NCBI GenBank assembly: GCA_002307095.1
Contig: DBTO01000151.1
Location: 11,867 to 16,989, forward strand
From: Sulfurospirillum sp. UBA1314
GTDB lineage: Bacteria > Campylobacterota > Campylobacteria > Campylobacterales > Sulfurospirillaceae
Direction of reading: 5' to 3'
Length of the DNA: 5,123 bases
Position 1 is the stretch's first letter. Each line of letters opens with the position of its first letter. Shown here piece by piece: positions 1 to 4,287 of this stretch. The translations under genes and the position numbers were made by a program. The notes beneath the pieces are model-generated. The model made no database searches, was not told the origin of the DNA, and was given only the letters and a program-made list of their open reading frames with translations.

Positions 1-79
1 TACCTGCGACTTCGGTAAAGGCGTAAGATGCGTATGCGGCAGCTTCGTTACCATCCATAGTTTTCATGACTTTAGCCAT
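1..79 (-). CDS. nifJ: Pyruvate:ferredoxin (flavodoxin) oxidoreductase, N-terminal fragment
   Basis: Only the first 26 codons are in the window; the rest lies beyond the left edge. The visible peptide begins MAKVMKTMDGNEAAAYASYA and continues FTEVAG. This is the characteristic start of the single-chain, roughly 1,190-residue pyruvate:ferredoxin/flavodoxin oxidoreductases, where the MDGNEAAA stretch opens the first thiamine-pyrophosphate-enzyme domain. From family knowledge, the enzyme is cytoplasmic and converts pyruvate plus CoA to acetyl-CoA and CO2, passing electrons to ferredoxin or flavodoxin through Fe-S clusters. It is the usual pyruvate-oxidising enzyme in microaerophilic and anaerobic Campylobacterota. 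The ATG at 79-77 is preceded by a clear AGGGG ribosome-binding site at 90-86, six bases upstream. No cofactor-binding residues can be checked in so short a piece, so the call rests on the N-terminal signature alone. Confidence 0.86.
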   Translation of the reverse strand, partial: MAKVMKTMDGNEAAAYASYAFTEVAG

Positions 80-182
80 TAAATTCCCCTTAGATTATAA
101 TTGTTATTCATACATTCATTTCTGATGAGTCTCTCATTCTACTTAGCATTCTCTTAATAACTCATAAATGAAACTTACCCAC

Positions 183-227
183 CTATGATTTAATAATCGT
201 TTAACCAAGCCTTACGCAAAATCATAG
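183..227. repeat. Perfect 9-bp inverted repeat in nifJ upstream region
   Basis: CTATGATTT at 183-191 is the exact reverse complement of AAATCATAG at 219-227, with 27 bases between the arms. It lies about 105-150 bp upstream of the nifJ start and about 32 bp beyond the HAD gene's stop codon. The spacing is too long for an efficient terminator and there is no T-run beside it. It could be a split operator, an RNA stem in a leader or readthrough transcript, or chance in AT-rich DNA. Confidence 0.35.
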
Positions 228-252
228 TCTAACAATATGATAAAGATATAAT

Positions 253-275
253 AAAAATGCTAAGCGTGCTTGGCA
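253..275 (-). terminator. Weak intrinsic terminator overlapping the HAD gene's stop codon
   Basis: On the minus strand, bases 275-269 pair with 264-258 around a CACG loop. The stem is T-A, G-C, C-G, one C/A mismatch, A-T, A-T, G-C. It is followed directly by five T residues (257-253) and then more A/T. The TAG stop codon (262-260) lies inside the 3' arm, so the terminator begins within the last codons. The mismatch makes the stem weak, but its position and T-run suit termination of the HAD transcript before nifJ. Confidence 0.42.
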
Positions 276-898
276 ATCATTTTAACAGCATCCAGTGCAT
301 CAGGAACAACAAAAGGTGTGTATTTTTGTAACTCATATTGCGTACTGTACCCGCAAAGGACACCAATACTCTTCACGCCAGCCTCGTTTGCACAGAGAAT
401 ATCCATGGGAGTGTCACCGATCATCCACGTGTGTGTAGGGTCAGCATTAAGTGCTAGCAACGCTTTTTGAATGGGCTCAGGATGCGGTTTAGGATGCGTG
501 ACGGACTCTCTTCCGATCAAGACTTTGAAGTGGTGCATAACGCCTAAGTGCTCTAAAAGCTCTTCGGAATACTGTGCTGTTTTGGTCGTCACAATACCCA
601 AAATCGCCATTTTTGAAGCTCGCGTGATGGCTTCATATGCCAGTGGTAAAAGTGTCGTTTTTTTGCGTGAAATGAGTCTGTAATGCTCTTTGTACGCGCG
701 CACATACGCATCGGCTTCCAAAGAATCCACGCCTAACATCGTGAACATCAGATCAAGAGGATGCCCAATAAGCTTTTTGATCTCTTCATCCTCAGGAACT
801 AAGTGCCCAAAAGTTTCATACGCAACGCCAAAACTCTCTAAAATTGCTTCGGTTGAATCGATCAACGTACCGTCTAAATCAAATAAAATTGTCTTCAT
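260..898 (-). CDS. HAD-superfamily (subfamily IA) phosphatase, phosphoglycolate phosphatase-like
   Basis: A complete cytoplasmic protein of 212 residues. All four HAD motifs are visible. Motif I is FDLDGTLIDS, with nucleophile Asp7 and acid/base Asp9. Motif II is the GIVTTKT region (Thr104/105). Motif III is Lys137 in HPKPHP. Motif IV is IGDTPMDI (Asp162, Asp166), which binds Mg2+. Residues of about 15-85 form the helical cap expected of subfamily IA. The length and the HPKPxPxPI motif match the Gph/PpaX group, which hydrolyses small phosphomonoesters such as 2-phosphoglycolate, or pyrophosphate; the substrate cannot be fixed from sequence. I chose the ATG at 898-896 because it gives the standard MKTILFDLDGT start and has a good ribosome-binding site. 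An in-frame ATG at 946 would add 16 unconserved residues and lies inside an inverted repeat. The gene is divergent from the transporter at 1110 and followed by a weak terminator. Confidence 0.9.
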   Translation of the reverse strand: MKTILFDLDGTLIDSTEAILESFGVAYETFGHLVPEDEEIKKLIGHPLDLMFTMLGVDSLEADAYVRAYKEHYRLISRKKTTLLPLAYEAITRASKMAILGIVTTKTAQYSEELLEHLGVMHHFKVLIGRESVTHPKPHPEPIQKALLALNADPTHTWMIGDTPMDILCANEAGVKSIGVLCGYSTQYELQKYTPFVVPDALDAVKMIAKHA

Positions 899-903
899 CT
901 TCG

Positions 904-908
904 CCCTT
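904..908 (-). promoter_or_regulatory. Ribosome-binding site that fixes the HAD start
   Basis: AAGGG on the minus strand (908-904) lies five bases before the ATG at 898. The upstream in-frame ATG at 946 has only AT-rich sequence and repeat arm in front of it, which supports the shorter 212-residue protein. Confidence 0.65.
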
Positions 909-917
909 AATACTGCT

Positions 918-929
918 TTTACATGTAAA
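918..929. promoter_or_regulatory. 12-bp perfect palindrome at the predicted HAD transcription start
   Basis: TTTACATGTAAA is its own reverse complement. It lies just downstream of the TATAAT box at 940-935, so it would cover the predicted transcription start of the HAD gene. That is a classic repressor position. The same 12-mer, extended to a shared 13-mer, recurs inside the OmpA-like coding sequence at 4601-4612. Function is inferred from position and symmetry only. Confidence 0.3.
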
Positions 930-934
930 GTATT

Positions 935-963
935 ATTATAACCCAAACTGCTAGTAAAACAAA
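935..963 (-). promoter_or_regulatory. Sigma-70-type promoter candidate for the HAD gene
   Basis: A perfect TATAAT -10 box lies at 940-935 on the minus strand. At 17-bp spacing the -35 position (963-958) reads TTTGTT, a poor match, but weak -35 elements are usual in Campylobacterota. The predicted start near 928 would give a leader of about 30 bases with the AAGGG site close to its end. The spacer between the -35 and -10 positions is one arm of the 22-bp inverted repeat, so a protein bound there would block this promoter. Confidence 0.5.
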
Positions 964-995
964 AAGCTTTATGGTTTTATTAGCAGTTTGGGTTA
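939..995. repeat. 22-bp near-perfect inverted repeat in the divergent promoter region
   Basis: The arms 939-960 and 974-995 are complementary at 21 of 22 positions. The exception, G954 opposite T980, is a G-U wobble in plus-strand RNA and a C/A mismatch in minus-strand RNA. The 13-base loop (961-973) contains the small palindrome AAAGCTTT. Neither side carries a T-run in the direction of transcription, and the element sits between divergent starts, so it is not an ordinary terminator. It overlaps the HAD promoter and lies about 70 bp upstream of the transporter's -10 box. The outermost bases of the arms are TA on both sides, so without them the element is a 53-bp repeat flanked by TA dinucleotides. 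It could be an operator, a cruciform-forming site, or the remnant of a very small transposon-like element. Confidence 0.75.
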
Positions 996-997
996 AA

Positions 998-1010
998 TTA
1001 AAGACTTTAA
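998..1010. promoter_or_regulatory. 13-bp dyad TTAAAG-A-CTTTAA upstream of the transporter promoter
   Basis: Six-base arms (998-1003 and 1005-1010) are perfectly complementary around A1004. The centre is about 60 bp upstream of the transporter's TATAAT box, a distance compatible with an activator site. The arms are AT-rich, so chance is a real alternative. Confidence 0.25.
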
Positions 1011-1041
1011 ATATTTATGAGTAAAATTATTATCCAATTCA

Positions 1042-1070
1042 TAGCAATTTTTTGAAATACGATATATAAT
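1042..1070 (+). promoter_or_regulatory. Promoter candidate for the SLC13-family transporter
   Basis: A perfect TATAAT -10 box at 1065-1070 sits 40 bp before the ATG, predicting a start near 1077 and a leader of about 33 bases. The -35 position at 17-bp spacing (1042-1047, TAGCAA) is not consensus. A T-run at 1048-1053 lies in the spacer, in line with the T-rich stretches seen upstream of -10 boxes in Campylobacterota. A GGAG ribosome-binding site (1099-1102) lies seven bases before the start codon. Confidence 0.5.
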
Positions 1071-1109
1071 TAAGTAATTAAAGTTTATTTTAAATAATGG
1101 AGTTTTAAG

Positions 1110-2618
1110 ATGGGCACTTTTTTAAAACAATATGGCTTGTTTGTCTCTTTGATGATTTTATGTATTATCATTGCATTACCAACACCGGAAGGACTAACCA
1201 TAGCAGGGCATAGAATGCTAGGTCTTTTAGTTTTCTCTGTTATTCTCTGGATGACAGAATGCACATCTTATCCAGTGAGTGCAGCGATCATCATAACATT
1301 AATGGTATTGCTTCTTGGTTTTGCACCAGACATGGCTCAACCAGACAAATTGATTGGCACATCTAAGGCATTGACCATGTCATTAGGAGGATTTTCCAAT
1401 ACCGCTTGGGCATTGGTTGGAGCCGCCCTTGTTATTTCGATCGCTATGATGAAAACGGGGCTTGATAAACGAATTGCTCTGAACATCCTCTCTTTAGTGG
1501 GTGCTAAAACCAATCGCATTTTAATTGGCATCATTTTAACAGGGTGTACTCTTAGTTTTTTTGTACCCTCAACCACCGCTAGGGTTGCGTGTATGGTGCC
1601 GATTGTTATGGGTGTTATTTCAGCGTTTGGTATCGAAAAACGTACTAAATTTGCGGCGATTTTGATGATAGCGATTGCGCAAGCGGATAGTATTTGGAAT
1701 GTGGGCGTCAAAACGGCCGCTGCACAAAACATGATTGCAACAAACTTCATTAAACAGATTTTAGGACACGACATCAGTTGGGGGGCGTGGTTTGTTGCGG
1801 CTTTACCTTTTGCTGTTTTAATGTCTGTTGCACTCTATTTTGTGCTTCTCAAAATCATGCCACCCGAAGTCAAAGAGATTGAAGGCGGAAAAGCCGTGAT
1901 TAAACAAGCACTGGAAGCTTTAGGTAAAATGACAACTCAAGAAATCAAACTCGTTGTTATTTCTGTGTTCTTATTGTGCTTTTGGGTGTTGGAGCAGAAA
2001 ACATTTGGTGATTTTGGCATCAAAGGTGATTTGGCACATACGTTAATTCACCGTTTTGACACTTCGTCTATCACGGTTGTCGCTGTTACGTTGATGTTTT
2101 TGCCGGGAATTAATATCTTAACGTGGGAAGATGCCAATAAAAAGATGGCGTGGGGAACGCTGTTCTTGTTTGGCGTTGGTATCAGTTTAGGAAGTGCTAT
2201 CATTTCAACCAAAGCGGGTGTTTGGCTCGCAAAGTCCATCGTACCATTTTTTGGACTTTCATACTCTTCCGCATTTATGATACTCGCTATTTTGGCACTT
2301 TTTTTGATTATTATTCATTTAGGTTTTGCATCCGCAACCGCTTTGGCAGCGGCCATGATTCCTATTGTCATATCCATGCTACAAGAAGTTAAAACACCAG
2401 GACTCAATATCATTGGCATGACTATGATTTTACAATATGTTATTAGTTTTGGTTTTATTTTACCTGTCAATGCTCCACAAAATATGATAGCCTATGGAAC
2501 AGATACCTTTACGGTAAAAGAGTTTATTAAGACGGGTATCCCCCTTACGATTATAGCTTATGGCTTGATTTTGTTGCTCTCTGCAACGTATTGGAAATGG
2601 ATAGGACTTGTTTCATAG
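1110..2618 (+). CDS. DASS/SLC13-family anion permease (CitT-like)
   Basis: A 502-residue, highly hydrophobic inner-membrane protein of typical length for the divalent anion:sodium symporter family. Recognisable blocks, in order, are: the first helix and RMLGLLVFSVILWMTE (35-50); the helix ending in MKTGLDKRIAL (114-124), as in citrate/succinate transporters; FFVPSTTARVACMVPIV (150-166), equivalent to the first substrate-loop SNT motif; AQADSIWNVGVKTAAAQNM (190-208); the second half with FGVGISLG (354-361); HLGFASATALAAAMIPIV (403-420), equivalent to the second SNT motif; and PVNAPQNMIAYG (452-463) near the end. From family knowledge these proteins carry di- or tricarboxylates, sulfate or related anions, by Na+ symport or exchange. 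The substrate cannot be read from sequence. The central Asn of both SNT motifs is replaced (S154-T155-T156 and S408-A409-T410), so substrate or ion coupling may differ from the well-studied Na+/dicarboxylate members. It is preceded by its own promoter and a GGAG ribosome-binding site, and followed 53 bp later by the DUF4197 gene. Confidence 0.9.
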   Translation: MGTFLKQYGLFVSLMILCIIIALPTPEGLTIAGHRMLGLLVFSVILWMTECTSYPVSAAIIITLMVLLLGFAPDMAQPDKLIGTSKALTMSLGGFSNTAWALVGAALVISIAMMKTGLDKRIALNILSLVGAKTNRILIGIILTGCTLSFFVPSTTARVACMVPIVMGVISAFGIEKRTKFAAILMIAIAQADSIWNVGVKTAAAQNMIATNFIKQILGHDISWGAWFVAALPFAVLMSVALYFVLLKIMPPEVKEIEGGKAVIKQALEALGKMTTQEIKLVVISVFLLCFWVLEQKTFGDFGIKGDLAHTLIHRFDTSSITVVAVTLMFLPGINILTWEDANKKMAWGTLFLFGVGISLGSAIISTKAGVWLAKSIVPFFGLSYSSAFMILAILALFLIIIHLGFASATALAAAMIPIVISMLQEVKTPGLNIIGMTMILQYVISFGFILPVNAPQNMIAYGTDTFTVKEFIKTGIPLTIIAYGLILLLSATYWKWIGLVS

Positions 2619-2671
2619 ACAAGAGATTGTTTTAAAAAGAATAGACTTTTAGAGCATTAAAAAGGAGATTC

Positions 2672-3475
2672 ATGTTACCCAAAAGCCTTATACTTCTAGC
2701 GCCTCTTCTGCTATGCGCTGCAAGCTTTCAAGATGCACTCAACACGGCGGTTAGTGCGACATCATCACAACAAACAGCCCCATCGAGTAGCGCAACACCT
2801 TCGCAAAGCAGTGCTACTTCAGGCGTGAAGGAAGCGCTAAGCCTTGGAGCCAAACAAGCCGTTTCTCTTTTAGGCAAAGAGGGTGGTTTTTTAAATAACA
2901 GTGCTGTTAAAATTCCATTGCCAGCTTCCATAAAACCAGTGGCAACAGCGGCAGAAAAACTCGGTGGAAAAAGCTACGTCGATGATTTTGTAAAAACGAT
3001 GAACACAGCAGCGTCAAAATCGGTTCCTAAAACGGCTTCTATTCTCAGCGATACGATTTCTAACATGAGTGTCGAAGATGCCAATGCCATTGTTAAAGGG
3101 AGCAATACGGCAGCAACGGATTATTTCAAAACAAAAGCTGGAGCAAAACTTTTAAGTGCCATTATGCCTATTATTAAAGAGAGTATGAACGAGAGTCAAG
3201 TAATGAGCTCTTACCAAAGCCTTAAAGGGTTTAGTGGTGGAGGTAGTGCGACATCAGGGATTTCCAACAATGCCATGGTCGGACAAGCATCTTCTTTGGC
3301 AAAAGGTTTGGGTATGGGCGATGCCGTTCCAAGTGGTGATGAGAACATCGAAGATTACATTGGTCGTAAAACGCTTGATGGACTTTTTTACATGATTGCA
3401 GAGAAAGAGAAAACACTGCGAAGCAACCCAATGGCGAGCGGAAGCTCCATCATTCAACAGGTATTTGGAAAATAG
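2672..3475 (+). CDS. Exported DUF4197-family protein, function unknown
   Basis: A complete 267-residue protein. Residues 1-18 form a Sec signal peptide (MLPKSLILLAPLLLCAAS), so it should be periplasmic or attached to the outer membrane. LLLC resembles a lipobox, but Leu before Cys is not accepted by lipoprotein peptidase, so signal peptidase I cleavage near residues 18-24 is more likely. Residues 27-50 are a Ser/Thr/Ala/Gln-rich linker. The DUF4197 domain fills the rest: GVKEALSLGAKQAV (51-64), KLGGKSYVDDFVKTMNTAA (96-114), MSVEDANAIVKG (132-143), TDYFKTKAGAKL (149-160), MPIIKESM (165-172), and the C-terminal IGRKTLDGLFYMIAEKEKTL (230-249), SNPMASGSSIIQQVFG (251-266). A Gly/Ser-rich stretch (188-223) separates the last two parts. 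No catalytic residues are known for the family. An AAGGAG site (2662-2667) lies four bases before the ATG. No promoter or terminator is obvious in the 53-bp gap after the transporter, so co-transcription is possible. Confidence 0.88.
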   Translation: MLPKSLILLAPLLLCAASFQDALNTAVSATSSQQTAPSSSATPSQSSATSGVKEALSLGAKQAVSLLGKEGGFLNNSAVKIPLPASIKPVATAAEKLGGKSYVDDFVKTMNTAASKSVPKTASILSDTISNMSVEDANAIVKGSNTAATDYFKTKAGAKLLSAIMPIIKESMNESQVMSSYQSLKGFSGGGSATSGISNNAMVGQASSLAKGLGMGDAVPSGDENIEDYIGRKTLDGLFYMIAEKEKTLRSNPMASGSSIIQQVFGK

Positions 3476-4273
3476 TTACGCTTCGAGGGGAGGATGAGGA
3501 ATACTTATCCTCTTTTCATCAAAAGCCAGTTTGACTTTTTCAGTGATAGAGAAACTAACACTCGCACTATCTTCATTTTTCACCCAAAAACGCACCACTA
3601 ATTTAACACTCGTTTGAGCAAGTTCGCTCACGGCAACAAAAGGCACAGGTTCTTTTAAAACCTTTTCTTCATGATTGACAATTTCTTGGAGTGTCTCTTT
3701 GGCAAGACGAAGATCATCTTCATAGCCAATATTGAAAACAAGATCTACACGAGAAGTAGGTTTAGCAGAAAAATTGATAATATTTTTACCAATAACGGCA
3801 GAATTGGGAATAATAATCTGCTTGTTATCCGCTGTTTTAAGAACAACACTAAAGAGATTCAACTCTTCAACGATGCCATTTTCCCCTGCAACTTGTACAG
3901 AGTGACCGATTTTAAACGGTCGGAAAAATACAAGCATAATGCCTGCCCCGACATTGGAAAGTGTTCCTTGAAGCGCAAGACCAATTGCCAGACCTGCAGT
4001 GCCGAGAACGGCTAAGAAAGAGGTGGTGTTTATTCCTAGATTGCTAAGCGCGGCTAGGATAATCACCACCAATAGTCCAAAATAGATCACATTGGAAAAA
4101 AAGCTGGTAATGGTCTCATCAATCTTCGACGTGCGCATCCCCTTAACAACAACCATTGTTAAGAGAGATGCTATTTTTTTACCAACAAAGAAAATTAGTA
4201 AAGAAGCAAGTACTTTTACCCCATAAAGAGTAATAAAATTGACGATCACTGCCCAGCTAAAATCCACATGCAT
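3476..4273 (-). CDS. mscS: Small MscS-type mechanosensitive ion channel
   Basis: A complete 265-residue inner-membrane protein, slightly shorter than E. coli MscS (286). TM1 covers about residues 9-30, TM2 about 58-80, and the pore-lining TM3 about 85-118. TM3 contains LGTAGLAIGLALQGTLSN, nearly identical to the E. coli pore. L95 and L99 align with the gate leucines L105 and L109, and Q102-G103 with the kink Q112-G113. FRPFKIGHSV (117-126) leads into the cytoplasmic beta domain with IIIPNSAV (153-160). The alpha/beta domain ends with ISIPHPP (256-262), the usual C-terminal motif. In the family, the heptamer opens under membrane tension to release solutes on osmotic down-shock. The ATG at 4273 has a TAGGA ribosome-binding site (4285-4281) seven bases upstream. 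It begins 14 bp after the OmpA-like gene with no terminator between, so the two are probably one transcript. Its TAA stop directly abuts the TAG of the convergent DUF4197 gene. Confidence 0.93.
   Translation of the reverse strand: MHVDFSWAVIVNFITLYGVKVLASLLIFFVGKKIASLLTMVVVKGMRTSKIDETITSFFSNVIYFGLLVVIILAALSNLGINTTSFLAVLGTAGLAIGLALQGTLSNVGAGIMLVFFRPFKIGHSVQVAGENGIVEELNLFSVVLKTADNKQIIIPNSAVIGKNIINFSAKPTSRVDLVFNIGYEDDLRLAKETLQEIVNHEEKVLKEPVPFVAVSELAQTSVKLVVRFWVKNEDSASVSFSITEKVKLAFDEKRISIPHPPLEA
3490..3516 (+). terminator. Intrinsic terminator for the DUF4197 gene, inside mscS
   Basis: On the plus strand 3490-3498 (GAGGATGAG) pairs with 3504-3512 (CTTATCCTC): nine pairs including one G-U, around the five-base loop GAATA, then four T residues (3513-3516). 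It starts 15 bases after the DUF4197 stop codon. The same DNA encodes the last residues of MscS on the other strand, so it has two jobs. The short T-run makes efficiency uncertain. Confidence 0.55.
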
Positions 4274-4287
4274 TCTACAGTCCTAAA

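Noticed and set aside
94..99. TATAAT on the minus strand as the nifJ -10 box
   Set aside because: Transcription would start at about 88, inside the ribosome-binding site at 90-86, leaving almost no leader. A weaker box near 112-107 (TATGAA) is possible, but neither is supported well enough to list.
124..138. Small hairpin GATGAG-TCT-CTCATT as a terminator or regulatory stem
   Set aside because: Only five Watson-Crick pairs plus one G-U, with no T-run on either strand. This is readily found by chance in AT-rich intergenic DNA.
899..946. Longer HAD protein starting at the ATG at 946 (adds MGYNNTLHVKAVLRAK)
   Set aside because: The extra residues are not part of the HAD fold, the start lies in the inverted repeat with no ribosome-binding site, and it would place the -10 box inside the coding region. 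The ATG at 898 has AAGGG five bases upstream.
1337..1774. 145-codon open frame on the minus strand inside the transporter gene
   Set aside because: It is the antisense of conserved transmembrane-coding sequence, resembles no known family, and has no convincing start context. The other overlapping frames within the coding regions were set aside for the same reason.
2619..2671. Terminator or separate promoter between the transporter and DUF4197 genes
   Set aside because: The only pairing (CTTTT with AAAAG) is AT-only apart from one pair, and no -10-like hexamer stands out. Co-transcription is possible but unproven.
2714..2716. Cys15 of the DUF4197 protein as a lipoprotein attachment site
   Set aside because: The preceding residues are Leu-Leu-Leu. 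Lipoprotein signal peptidase needs a small residue directly before Cys, so a plain Sec signal peptide is more likely.
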